64,000 nucleotides of DNA from Apostichopus japonicus (lineage: Eukaryota > Echinodermata > Holothuroidea > Aspidochirotida > Stichopodidae). The first letter of the stretch is position 1; each line of letters opens with the position of its first letter. The translations under genes and the position numbers were made by a program. A model generated the notes under the pieces. It had not been told where the DNA came from. It did not search any database and was given only the letters and a program-made list of their open reading frames with translations. Positions 1-10,871 of the stretch are shown here, piece by piece. The DNA is taken from the NCBI RefSeq assembly GCF_037975245.1, contig NC_092577.1, positions 14,718,013-14,782,012 of the forward strand, given 5' to 3'.

Positions 1-650
1 CCGTTGGTCAGTTCGTTAAGTAAGTTAAGTGTTCTTTTATAGTTTAGGCAAGTCCGAGTCCTATTTCTTATAATATTGTGGGCGTATTTCCCCGTTTGTC
101 AGAATCCCTTTAAATTATAACATCTAAATTTACTAAAAGGTTGGGAACACGGTCGATATTATCGCCGCACCCTGCGGGGTTATTCTTATATTTGTGGCGT
201 GGGGGTGACCTTAATTCGGGTTGAATTTTCCCCGATGCAACGCCTACGTATTGTAGATTTATGACTCGAAATTATACGTTTGGCCACGGACTTCGCAGGT
301 ACGTATCGTTATCATTTATGTAAATTATAAGCTGGAATTTATGTGGATTTGTATGTTATTAACTGAATATTGGTCCTAATTTAACACCTTACAACCTAAT
401 ATTTGGAGGTCACTGCGTTGACCTCCTGTATTATTTAATTTGGTTTTTATAGACACCTGCCCAAGTGGAGAAGGCAAAGGTTTTTGTATTAAATGTATTA
501 GAAGCTTAAAAAGCAATTCATTTGTTCGTGTTTTATTGGTTCAGTGTGTCTTAACTTGTAGTTGCCCCACATTCATCCTGACATAGGGTGGCCGACAGCG
601 GCCCTATCGAACCCACGGCCGCTCGGCAAGTTAAAACCCGTTGGGGGCGC
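1..650. other. No gene recognised; AT-rich flank
   Basis: I find no open frame with recognisable protein motifs here. A G/C-rich patch near 575-640 (ggccgacagcggccctatcg region) followed by a short ggggcgctaca string could be the edge of an old mobile element, but no matching second terminus is visible in the window. Confidence 0.3.
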
Positions 651-654
651 TACA

Positions 655-880
655 ATATAAATGATACAATATGTGGTAAACCTTGATTATAATTAATAAT
701 TAATGACCCGCAGACTAGGGTAATATTTATGATATACTGACTGGTAATTATTAATGATCTGCAGACTAGGGTAAATATAAATGATACATAGAATATGGTA
801 ATTATTAATTATATGCAGACTACGGTAAATATTAAAGATATAGTCCACGGTAAACATTTCTAATATTTTAACCGAATAAA
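655..880. repeat. Short tandem repeat, ~51-54 bp period
   Basis: The motif gcagactagggta recurs at about 710, 761 and 815 (the last as gcagactacgg), each followed by an AT-rich stretch with ggtaattattaat. Three to four diverged units are visible. The minus-strand 70-residue frame here is only a translation of the repeat. Confidence 0.7.
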
Positions 881-992
881 TATTCGAGGCACTTTTCAAC
901 CTCATACAAAAGACTTATACGCATTTATGAGAACATCCTTCCTTTTAGACCGTTATGATAGAAGTACTTAAATATAGTGAAAATATGATCCA

Positions 993-1057
993 GGGTGCCC
1001 ATATTGCTATTTAAATGTCACGTTTTTTTCTCTCTGGGTGGCACCCAATATGGGCAT
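993..1057. repeat. Inverted repeat with nested palindrome
   Basis: tgcccatattg at 996-1006 is exactly complementary to caatatgggca at 1046-1056. The loop holds a second small palindrome, gggtggcaccc, at 1036-1046. It looks like a transposon terminus or hairpin; function is unknown. Confidence 0.6.
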
Positions 1058-1059
1058 CG

Positions 1060-2470
1060 GCCTTACCGACCCAAGTTCATAAAACCCTCCTTAATGAAAT
1101 TATTCCCTTCTGATATTCCATAAATTTTCAAACCCCTTCTTTAATCACTCTGGGTAAATCTCTACCCACCCCAGCCCTCCTCCATTTGTAATCCTGTGTA
1201 CGCCAATGGAATAATCCTCCCTACTTTGTAGTTTTTGAGTATAGTAAACTACAAACAACCATCTAATCTTGATCTAGTCGTGTATTTCCATCACCCCTCT
1301 TTAAACCTTTAAGCATTTACGAGCACAACCTTTCGATTAGAGCTACCTATATAGACGTAATGTATAGTATATAGCCCCCATGCCCCCAAAATCACCGGGG
1401 ATTCTAAGACAAGAAAATCAGCATCAGAAAATAGATATTATTCAACAAATTCCAACAAGATAGGTAGAAAGGTGAGGGGAGGTGAGGGGAGTTGATAGGG
1501 AAGGGGTACAGAGCTATGATCAGCAGCAAAACTGCCACTGAGATTTGTTAAATAGAAAATGACTACTGAATGGGAGTAGTATTAAAGAGAGATATTCAGC
1601 AAATCACCAGGAGGAGAGCAGAGGAAGGGGGGGGGGGAGAGCGGTCCATGGGAGAGGGAAAGAAAGGAAAAGGTTATTTGCAAGAGAAAGATAGCTTTCA
1701 TCAACACTTCAACTGCCACCAGGATTCATCAAAACAAAATAGCAGTGCCAAACAATTATTCAACAATGCTCAAAAGAAGGTGCAAAAAAGAAAATGGAGA
1801 GGTGAAGAGAGAAGAAGAAAGGCAGGGAATTAGACGGTTTAATGTAAAATGGCTACTTAATTTGTTTGCAAATCTCTACGATGTAAGTTGCAAACCCAAA
1901 ATCTTTAAAATAGAACACTCCATTTTCACTTGATTTAAAGCATTTCGAATCCTACACTTTACAGGGTTTCTATTTTGCAGGATTAATATTTTGCAACTAA
2001 AGTTTAAAAAAAAAAGCTGCACTTTTTGGCTTTATCCTTCCTGTTTTTGGCAGACTTTAATGAGGAAAATGGAAAATCTTCAGACACATATATTCGATTA
2101 AACGTATACATATAACCAGCCTTGACGCAACCAATGAAAGTCCCATACTTGATGGTACAAATTAAAAGCATTCTCTCAGCTAGATTTTTTTAGAGGGCGG
2201 GCCAATTTCATAGGTTTCGCTGGTACACCGTTACTCCACTTTCTGACTTGGTCACTTGATACGGTGTTTGTAATATACTGCCACTGTTTAGGCTACAGTA
2301 TACTGTTTACCGGCCGAAGTGTTTGGTCTACTGTAGGCTTCCTTGTTATATTGTTCAATAGATCGATGCTAGGCCTACTTAGGAGTAGCTAGGTAGACAA
2401 AACAAGGTAACTAATACACCGAGAGGCATAGGCTAGTACAGTAGTAGTATAGTCAGTATTGCAAAGTTTG
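1060..2470. other. Non-coding, no gene recognised
   Basis: The region is AT-rich with a purine-rich stretch around 1600-1830 (G-runs and GA/AG repeats) that yields only low-complexity frames. I see no splice-supported exon and no conserved domain. Confidence 0.35.
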
Positions 2471-2472
2471 GA

Positions 2473-2678
2473 ACACTGCGAAGCTCGGACACCCCTAAGA
2501 AATACACGATTTGACCATGACAACCTACGGCAAGAGCCAATTGCACGAAAATCTACGAAGCTACAGTTGTTTTCTCTCCAAAATGACCCAACCATATCAA
2601 GTATATTTTCAGGTGATTTATACCATGAGATATAGTTTTGGGGTGTTTTAAGGATTAGGTGTCCGAACTTCGCAGTGT
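2473..2678. mobile_element. Small inverted-repeat (MITE-like) element
   Basis: acactgcgaag followed by ctcggacacc at 2473-2493 is repeated as its reverse complement at 2658-2678 with one mismatch, enclosing about 165 bp. This is the layout of a small non-autonomous DNA transposon or foldback. No target-site duplication could be assigned by eye. The 115-residue minus-strand frame spanning it is not recognisable. Confidence 0.5.
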
Positions 2679-2959
2679 CCATGCTACTGCAGTGCAGGCT
2701 GTTGTACTTACTGTAGCCTAGCCTAGAACCGAACAATTATTGAAGTGTTATTTATGCTTTCTCCCTAGATTGCAGGAAATCACCCTTTCGGGCCTTACTA
2801 ATTTGCAGATAAACGGAGAATAAATAGGTGTCGTCGCCATTTTGTCGGAAAATTACACCAACAGAATATGACAAATGTCAATAGGTATATGAGAGCGATA
2901 TAAAATAGTCAATAATCGCGAATAAGTAAAAAAGTAGTGAAAAGGGCGCCAGCAGTCCA

Positions 2960-4345
2960 TTTGAGTCCGTCAGGGGGGGGGGGGGCATCCGCCTCTGACT
3001 GTATATATGGACGCTCCGCCACTAAGTAAGGGGATGTTGGAGAACTGGCTGAAATGAGGCAAGTCATTGGCCTAAGACGAAGTTGTGTTACGCTTACCGG
3101 TACTCACACCAACTTCTTCCACTTTTCACGGGGCGTGAAGACGCGGTTGGGGTGACAATGTGGTCTATAGCCAGGGGACGGGCCGAGGATCCCCCAGCAA
3201 TTACTAAAATTATTACACCTATATAGTATACGTGTGCATCGGACAGATCGACAAGTATGCATTGAAAAATGGGCAGATGCACGTTTCGGAACCTTGGTAA
3301 ATATTGGGGGGGGGGCTTATCATGCATTTGCCCCTCAACTTTTTCATTGGGGGCTGAGCCCCCCAAGCCCCCCCGGTTCCGCCGCCACTGGGGAGGGGGT
3401 GCCCTCCTCCCCCTTTGGAAAATTTTCTATTGCTGAATGCCCTCAGATGCAATTTGGTGCGACAAAAGTGTACAATGGTGATGTTAATTTACTTCTAAAA
3501 AAAATGTTTCCCAGGTGTAATTTTCTAAAATATTTATGAAACAAAGTTGGGATCATCTTTCTCAAGAAATTTTATTTCTCATAGGTTATAAATTTCTTAC
3601 AACCAGCCTGTAACTGCTAAATGGTGTTAAACTGTAAATCCTCATGCTCATACATTTACATAGCTCCCAACTCTTGAGAAGGCAAATGCTGGTCCATGAC
3701 ACGAATCGCTGTCCTGGGGGAGGGGTATAAGGGGAGGGGGTGTCCCCCTCCCCTTTTGATTTTTTTTTTGGAATCCTGGTGATGCCTACATGTAAAATGG
3801 TGGCACTTAGAAAGGCTTTTGTCACCCAAAATTTTCTGAGAAATATGCATTTTTTTGTGTGTAACATCAATAAATTGAATAGTAGGTGATAATTCATTCT
3901 TTCCCGTGGCATGAAAATGTTCGCTGCTCGCCCCAATGAAAAGAAATATAGGCTAATTTGAGGTTCAAATGATGCTGTAAAGGAGGTTTTATACTCTTTT
4001 ATGCTAAATGCTAAAGAAATGATGGTTGCTAAGTCAAAATTTGATGCAATTTTTTTTTTATGTATACTTGACAATTACAATGCGGTTTTTTTCGGACGCT
4101 TGTGCGGGTCAGCGGGTTTGGGTGTTAGAATGCGGGTCTAATTCCCGCGAATTGCGGGTCAGTTGGGAGCTCTGCATTTAATTTTAAACCAGAAAACGAA
4201 AAGGTTTAGACTAGTCTACCACTGCTATTCCTCTCGATTTTTTTAATTTCCAATCATATGATTTAGCGGATGTTCGGAAACACTTTTTGGCTCACCTTTG
4301 GGGGGGGCCATGGCCCCCTTTGGCCCCCTTGGATCCGCCAGTGGG
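2960..4345. mobile_element. Cluster of G/C-rich DNA-transposon ends
   Basis: Several short G-run/C-run boundaries occur: near 2975-2995, 3300-3420 (gggggctgagcccccc, then ccgccgccactggg), 3710-3760 (gaggggg...cccctcccc) and 4285-4345 (ccttggatccgccagtggg). Such 'ggatccgcc(a/c)ctg' edges next to G/C hairpins are typical of degraded hAT-like non-autonomous elements in marine invertebrate genomes. The family assignment is inference. Short frames here are G/C-tract translations. Confidence 0.4.
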
Positions 4346-4349
4346 AGAG

Positions 4350-5350
4350 ACTAGTGTAGGTTCTTATGATCAACTAGACCGGTTTCTGCTCTCAAACTTT
4401 ATAGGAGGAGCTTCATCAGTAGTAGCCTTTGAATATTTTATTCGGCCTGGGCGTCTCGTTCTCAAAATGCATCTATTTTCTGTGCACGAGTTTTTATGGA
4501 CTCATAGTGCAGCTATAAGAGCATCTAAAAGAGCTTCGTGTGAACCTTGAGAGTCAGCTGATTCTTCGTTAGTATGAAACCTTGAGTTAACAAGTAAACC
4601 TTTGAGAATTTGGGCCCTTTTGTATAGGCTAGAATCGGTTCTTTTGGAAACAGTTTGGATAATTCCGCGTGCAGGGGCATAGCGAGCGGGGGTGCGGGGG
4701 GTGTATATAATAATTTGGTCGCTGTCGGCAAATTTTGGGTCTGTCGGCAAAAGGAGGAAGGTGAAGAGAGCGGAAGGGGAAGAAAGAAGGAAATCTGAAT
4801 AGAGAAAAGGAGAACGGGAGCTTCTTTATCGGTTATTTCGATTTTCCATTTCTTCATCTGATAAACTCATTCACCAATCCAATCACCCGACGCCTGCAAG
4901 TTAAAAACCTCTCGGCAAATAACTGATAATGTCACGGCCGTCAGTATAGCTACTGTAGCCAGGCTCAGCTAGACGAGTGCCAGAATCGCCGGCAACTCAG
5001 TGAAAGAAATGGAATTAAAGGCTTCCGTATAGGCCGTAGCCCATGAGTCGTGCTATCGTGTGACAACGTGTTGTTATTATCCTCTGTTCAGAATGACGTC
5101 ATCGCAGATGTCATTCGTTCTCAGTGGAAAACTTAAGGACACGGCTCACGAATTGTACACAATTTTTAACGTTTCTCGCTTGTATATCAATGAATGTTGT
5201 TATTTCTCATTACCGGAAAGTTTTCTGAACAATTTCATCACGAAGTTTCACTATTTCAACGATCGGTGAAAGAGAAAACACAGTTCGATAATTGGTCCCA
5301 ATTAATTCTTCTTCTGCCGACTGCCATAAAAATAATATCGAAATGGAAAT
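4350..5350. other. Non-coding, no gene recognised
   Basis: Nothing here is supported as a gene. Overlapping short frames on the minus strand at 4502-4857 have no motif and no splice context. Confidence 0.3.
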
Positions 5351-5374
5351 TCTACGGTGCCAAATTTGACTTTA

Positions 5375-5830
5375 AATATGCACCAGATTGCATCTAAGGA
5401 CGTTTCAAAACTAAAAATTTTCCAAAGGGGAGGGGTAGACCCCTACCCTTAGACCCCTCCCCCATTTCAGTCACCACTTCCAGATCCGTCGGCAAATCAA
5501 ATTTGACTTAAAATATGCACCAGATTGCATCTAAGGACGTTTCAAAACTAAAAATTTTCCAAAGGGGAGGGGTAGACCCCCTACCCTTAGACCCCTCCCC
5601 CATTTCAGTCACCACTTCCAGATCCGTCGGCAAATCAAATTTGACTTAAAATATGCACCAGATTGCATCTAAGGACGTTTCAAAACTAAAAATTTTCCAA
5701 AGGGGAGGGGTAGACCCCCTACCCTTAGACCCCTCCCCCATTTCAGTCACCATTTCCAGATCCGTCGGCAAATCAAATTTGACTTAAAATATACACCAGA
5801 TTGCATCTAAGGACGTTTCAAAACTAAAAA
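5375..5830. repeat. 138-bp tandem repeat, about 3.3 copies
   Basis: The phrase caccagattgcatctaagga starts at 5381, 5518, 5656 and 5794, giving a 137-138 bp period. Each full unit contains an aggggaggggtagacccc...ctcccc hairpin-like segment. Units are nearly identical, so the expansion is recent. Confidence 0.85.
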
Positions 5831-5989
5831 CTATAAATAATAGTGTATCTATTGTACAGCCACTGTTGAGCGTTCTTAAATATGTGTCTATCGAGAAAAT
5901 ATATGTGCACAAAAAAGCGTGTCTGCAACGTTTCTGGTTTTTCTAGTTTTTGGCGAAATGTTTCACCATTTTGCATCTAAGCACTCACA

Positions 5990-6110
5990 ATTAACCAAAA
6001 ATTTCCAAGGGGGAGGGTGCCCCTCCCCCAGGACGCAGATCACTAAAGTGCTACCATCGGGATGTCGGCCCCCCCTTTCTCAAAATCCTGGATCCGCCCC
6101 TGCAGTTGGT
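5990..6110. mobile_element. Degraded DNA-transposon end
   Basis: A gggggagggtgcccctccccc hairpin near 6010 is followed by ctcaaaatcctggatccgcccctgcag near 6080-6105. This is the same style of edge as the cluster at 3-4.3 kb. Confidence 0.35.
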
Positions 6111-6417
6111 CAGCCATGCCGTTGGTTATTTTTGTGGTCACTTTTACAAAGCAAGTCATTCACCGTTTTATATTTTTATATATATCATGCTTTAAACACT
6201 TTGACTTACACAATTTAAATAGATCGTTTTTGCTGTAATCAATTAACAGTAACAATATTACGCGATATCCTAAGTTAGGCCATACTACCTAGGCTTATAT
6301 CACAAAAACACGTAGCGAGAAAACATGGCGGCGAGTAAATTTAACGTTTTGGCGAGTAGAATTTTAGACTCGGTCGCCAGTTGGCAAGTAGTTTTAAACA
6401 TTTTGTCAAGGCCTGAT

Positions 6418-6456
6418 ATATATATGTGTATATATATATATATATATGTGTGTGTT

Positions 6457-6503
<47 letters not shown>
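6418..6503. repeat. (TA)n microsatellite
   Basis: An almost pure TA dinucleotide run, interrupted by tgtgtgtgtt. It produces IYIYIY-type frames on both strands that are not genes. Confidence 0.95.
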
Positions 6504-6505
<2 letters not shown>

Positions 6506-6511
6506 TTTTAA

Positions 6512-6797
6512 TTTTTTAAAACTTTTTCGATACTGAAAGGGGAGCAGTTGCTCCCCCTGGCTAAGTCCCTGCTTTAGATTGATACTAGGGTCTTGCATAT
6601 TTCTCCCAAGCTATCTTATGTTTTCCTTTGATTTGGCAGATTTGCTTCGGAAAAGCAAAGAAGCCAGCCAGGTTTGCCAATTGGGCCCACTTCCCCCAAA
6701 ATGTTTATTCAAGCCCTGCCGCCCGCAGTGAACAATCACTTGGCCTTAGATTGGTTTGTATACTGCGAGACGGTCGCTTATTGCTGTGGAAGAGACA
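6512..6797. mobile_element. Repeat element copy 1 (280 bp, direct pair)
   Basis: This segment starts ttttaaaactttttcgatac, has a ggggagcagttgctcccc hairpin and ggctaagtccctgc, and runs to ctgtggaagagacatgat. It is repeated almost base for base at 6978-7268. A shorter relative of the hairpin end (gggagcggtcgctcccc, ggctacgtccctgc) lies at 49.19-49.25 kb, indicating an interspersed family, possibly hAT-like. Confidence 0.7.
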
Positions 6798-6977
6798 TGA
6801 TCTCACATGACACGTAATTTCCTAACATTAAAATGAAAAAAAGATGTTGTAGTTTGCTTAAGTTTACGCCCCTCTTTGGAGAAATGTCCCAGAAGTTTGT
6901 ATCGGACAGATCCTTGGGCATGTAAAATACAGTGGGCAAGCACATTCGTGGTAGGCAGAAACGGACTCTTTTTTATT

Positions 6978-7268
6978 TTTTTAAAACTTTTTTCGATACT
7001 GAAAGGGGAGCAGTTGCTCCCCCTGGCTAAGTCCCTGCTTTAGATTGATACTAGGGTCTTGCATATTTCTCCCAAGCTATCTTATGTTTTCCTTTGATTT
7101 TGGCAGATTTGCTTCGGAAAAGCAAAGAGGCCAGCCAGGTTTGCCAATTGGGCCCACTTCCCCCAAAATGTTTATTCAAGCCCTGCCTCCCGCAGTGAAC
7201 AATCACTTGGCCTTAGATTGGTTTGTATACTGCGAGACGGTCGCTTATTGCTGTGGAAGAGACATGAC
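6978..7268. mobile_element. Repeat element copy 2 (direct pair)
   Basis: Near-identical copy of 6512-6797 in the same orientation, separated from it by about 180 bp. The longer frame here (GRFASEKQRGQ...) is a translation of the repeat and I recognise no domain in it. Confidence 0.7.
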
Positions 7269-7369
7269 AGAAACTGACTCTGAGGCATGTAGGCCTACAG
7301 TTTGCACTGGAGTAAAAGAGTATTACAAACGACTATGCCAAGGCTACGTTAGGTTAAGGTAACCGTATA

Positions 7370-8250
7370 TCTTTCTGTAACTTGTATCGCAGTTTGACTG
7401 ACCCACCTCATCTGGTAGGTAGCGTTCGTATACAGCAGTTCTTATAACGTCGTGGTGGATAATTGCGTTTGTCAAATGTAAACTGAATGTGATACTTGTG
7501 GAGAGGAAGGGGTTACTTGGGGGAATCGCGCCAGAGGTACTGGCTAAATAAATACATCGGCGAGTATTTTTTTTCAAAGTAAAGATGATATTCAAGCTCA
7601 CCTTCATACCCAGCATCCCTTCCTCTTTTTCCTCAGAAGGCTTAAACATTATATTTAAAACTAGCAAAAACTAGGTTTGAGCATATTGTGGCGACACTTG
7701 GAGATGAATTCAGATCTCTTATTGAGTAAATGCGGGTTTTTGGACAGGAGGATACAGAGCTTCTCGTCGATGCAAAGGTCACATTGACCGGATCTACGCA
7801 TGCGAGTATTAGAATGCTTGAGTACGTTCCACTCAATAACGAAGGGGGCACCCTTACGCTTCAGGTCCCATATATGTTTGGAAAGCTCTGTTTCTTTCTC
7901 GTAACGCTCATGGCGGAAGGACTTACTGTGGTTACTGTATCTTTGCTTAAAGAGCCACTCGTTAGCCCTATGTATGATTTTGTGTCATGACCAGTAGGTA
8001 GTAACATCGGCCCTATATATTACACTACTTACCAAGCAATTCCCGCTGAGGGGGCAATTGTGTTTTTCTCTACAACTGCATGTGCGTTGAGCAAGCCAAT
8101 TTCAAGTCATAATGCCTCTTAATAAGGAGTTCCTATTCTTTCCGTCCGCCGCCTTAGGCTGGAAACAATTTTTTCTCTGATAAGTGAAGTCTTGTTCATT
8201 TTCATTGTTGAGAAGCCATTTAGAACCCGTAGGGGGGGGGGGGCTATATT
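7370..8250. other. No gene recognised; possible TE remnant
   Basis: Frames exist on both strands around 7640-7990 (plus-strand 86 residues, minus-strand 69 residues) but I cannot identify either. The surrounding sequence looks like the 3' part of a decayed retroelement. A G-run at 8232-8243 directly precedes the gag-like remnant. Confidence 0.25.
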
Positions 8251-8256
8251 GCCAAA

Positions 8257-9195
8257 ATGGCAGCCCCTGACTCACCTATAACTGATCCCCTAGTCGAAAA
8301 CCTAAACCTCTTTGATTTTGAATTAGATATCAATGACTGGATCCCTGTTCAAAATAGCAGAAAAAGGCAACGTCCAAATTCCGTTGAAGTAAACCCATCT
8401 CCTAACTCCAAGACAACCACCAAAACATCCGCTCAATCAATCATAGTATCAGGAATCCTTCCAGAAATATCCAAAAACCCAACAAACCCTTGCTAAACTG
8501 ATTAATGAAGAGAAACCAAATGCCATGATCTCAAATTTAAACCGTCTTCGTAGCAACGACATCCTAATTACCCCCCCCCCCCCCCCATGACCCTAAATCT
8601 GCAAATATCCTCCTGCAACCTTGGACTCAAAAGACTAAACTAGGCAACCCCAAACCAAGAATCAAAAAAAAAAAAATAAGACAATAAAACTTCTCCGTAG
8701 TTGCCTGTGGCATAAACCCTGACATTCAAATCAAAGACATTGAACAAGAATTGAAAGATCAAGAATACTCCTCAATCCAAACAAAAAAGACTGATTAGCC
8801 GTGCCACTTATAATCCTACCTGGAAAGTTAAAATATTATTTTAGAATCAAGAACCCCCCAAAAAACCCTAATCAAACATGGTCTCTATCTAGGATACTCC
8901 AAACACAAAACTGAGGAATACCACGAACCCCCCCCCCCAAAAAAAAATCACTCAGTGCTTCAAATGCCAGCTCTTTGGACACACCACTGTAAAAACCAAA
9001 CCAGATGCCTCAGATGTGGCGAAAATCACAGAGTAAAAGATTGCCCAGAACAAAAAGAAAGCATCAAATGTGCAAACTGCACATGCCGCCCTATACAAAG
9101 GCTGCCCAAAAATTTAAAGAAGCTAAAACAGAACAGACCAAAAACGAGTCCAAAACAAATGCGATTCAATCATTAATGACAAAAACCCGAAACAC
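8257..9195 (+). pseudogene. Decayed retrotransposon ORF1 (gag-like, CCHC knuckles)
   Basis: Translating the three plus frames and following them through breaks gives a continuous gag-like protein. It begins MAAPDSPITDPLVENLN and proceeds through a basic region to CFKCQLFGH and then CLRCGENHRVKDC plus KCANC, which match the spacing of CCHC zinc knuckles of non-LTR retrotransposon ORF1 proteins. These bind RNA in the element's RNP. The frame is broken at least three times: near 8490, at a 15-C run around 8572-8586, at a C/A homopolymer around 8929-8947, and within the knuckles near 8990. After the poly-C run the frame resumes as HDPKSANILLQPW, so the run itself sits inside the gene. It is a pseudogene; the element family (Jockey-superfamily) is inferred. 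Confidence 0.6.
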
Positions 9196-9199
9196 TTTT

Positions 9200-9625
9200 G
9201 GAAAAACTTAAAATATATCATAAACCTCATTTCAACCCCAAACACAGGTAATTCAGACCAAGGCCTTAGAGATGTTGCAGGTAACCTGATTACAAATACT
9301 CAAGACCAAATAAAGCTAAATGAATCATACTTTAAAAATAATTTTTATATCTTCGATGGCCACCCTTACGATAACAGTTTCAAACAAGAAATAGACCAAA
9401 CAATTATCAGAAACGCAAACAGCTTTATCCCCAACCCCTTAGGATATCTCAACGATAACATCCCTACTAGAAAAAATAGACATAAACGATTGTTTATAGT
9501 GCCACTAAGGCAAAAATACCTCCTCCCCTGGTCTTGACAATATTAATTACCTAATGCTTAAAAAATCCCCACTAATTTTCATCAACTCTCATATTATCCC
9601 TCTATTTAACGATTTACTCAGACTA
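9200..9625 (+). pseudogene. Jockey-like LINE RT N-terminal fragment
   Basis: Plus-strand frames read KNPKHFWKNLKYI, then LRDVAGNLITNTQDQI, and then PGLDNINYLMLKKSP. This is the layout of the linker and first RT motif (PGLD.I) in Jockey-type non-LTR retrotransposons. Stops and frame changes around 9350-9540 show it is dead. It follows the gag-like remnant in the same orientation and is probably the same element. The reading frame runs without interruption into unrelated Penelope-like sequence at about 9625. Confidence 0.5.
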
Positions 9626-10075
9626 AAGATCACCAACTTCCTCGACGTAACCTTCAACCTCAACACCGGAAAACACTACCCTTACAGGAAGCCCAACGAC
9701 CGCCCAGTGTACATTCACAGACAATCTAACCACCCACTCAGCATCACCAGGTCCCTACCAGCCTCAATCAGCAGACGCATCATAGGAGGCACATTCCTGA
9801 AACTCATCAACAAACACTTCCCGAAGACATCGAAACTGCACAAGATATTCAACAGAAACACTGTGAAAGTCAGTTACAGCTGCATACCCAACATCGCCAT
9901 CATCATCAAAGGACACAACAAACGCATATCAACCACCCACACAACGAAAGAAAGGGAAGTCAAAAGGACACATGCCAACTAAATGGAAACTGCCAGGCAT
10001 CAAACATCACATACAAGGCCGAAGTGAAAACCACCGACAACTGCAAGACTTACATAGGTCTAACGGAAACTGGTA
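9626..10075 (+). pseudogene. Penelope-like RT tail with GIY-YIG start, deleted
   Basis: The frame reads LKITNFLDVTFNLNTG, YPYRKPNDRP, SNHPLSITRSLPASISRRI, then GGTFLKLINKHFP and HKIFNRNTVKVSYSC, then (after a frame break near 9980) CKTYIGLTETG. From memory of the family, this is the C-terminal RT region of Penelope-like elements leading into the GIY-YIG endonuclease, whose first motif would be TYIGLTE. Two things are odd. A block normally found between SISRRI and GGTFL seems absent, and the endonuclease stops after its first motif. No calculation was run; assignment to Penelope-like is by pattern recognition. Confidence 0.5.
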
Positions 10076-10079
10076 AGAT

Positions 10080-10870
10080 CTTTGCATCATGTATTATTTT
10101 AACATATTAATTGATGATTTGGGAATTCCTTTCCTTCACAGCAAATTGACATGAATATATTGCAATCCAACCTCTCTGGAAGGAAAGAATAAGTTCTGGT
10201 TTGTTGAAGAATGGGTGTCCTTGTAGGGACTGCGAAGAGAGGGTGGGGTGCTCTATTTTCAGCGATAATTCGTTTGACCTGTAAATACAGCTTTATCCTT
10301 GTTCTGTTACTCGCAAAAACCTCGACAAGTGTGTGTGGAAATGGGGTTGTACACTCCTATCCGGGTAGCAGTGGTAAAAATCTTCCCCGGCTGAATTTAA
10401 AAATCCCCAGAATTAACCATTTTTCCTACTGCTGAGGGTGGAAAGTGGGGCGGGCGGAATGCCCTAGCCACCCCTCTGCACACCCTACTGGTATTAAATG
10501 GTCTAACAAAGACGTGACCTTTCCAAGTTCCTATCTAGAGATCTAGAATCTACAAAGAGACAACAATTCTGGTTAAGATCAACCCGCCTCCCCCTCCCAA
10601 TCTCCCCTCCCACCTCATGAAGGTTAGTGGATGTGCGTGTATGCTGCACTCCACTTGTGCTCTGTCTTTTCAACATCTTTCTACTGGCACCAGACTGATT
10701 TCATGAATAAATGCTCTATTAAGCTTTCAGGATAACATCACTGACTTATTTGATGCAGATTTTTGATTATTTTGTTGTGGAATATGCCATCTCTTCCAAC
10801 ATTTCATTTCGGATTCTCAGTGATACAATCACTATCTCTGAGCACTGAGTATTCAGCCATATTGGTATAC
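10080..10870 (+). other. Upstream flank / 5' region of the LINE
   Basis: There is no convincing ORF1 upstream of the intact LINE ORF. The 74-residue frame at 10211-10435 has no motif. The 5' end of the LINE is not marked by any repeat I can see. A plausible reading is that this element has a short 5' UTR starting somewhere in 10.5-10.87 kb. Confidence 0.3.
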
Positions 10871-10871
10871 C

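Noticed and set aside
1-650. LTR retrotransposon terminus with primer binding site
   Set aside because: A TGT...ACA pair and a matching second LTR could not be found, and no gag-pol of that type follows.
1570-1833. 87-residue Gly/Lys-rich frame
   Set aside because: Purine-rich low-complexity DNA; no homology recognised.
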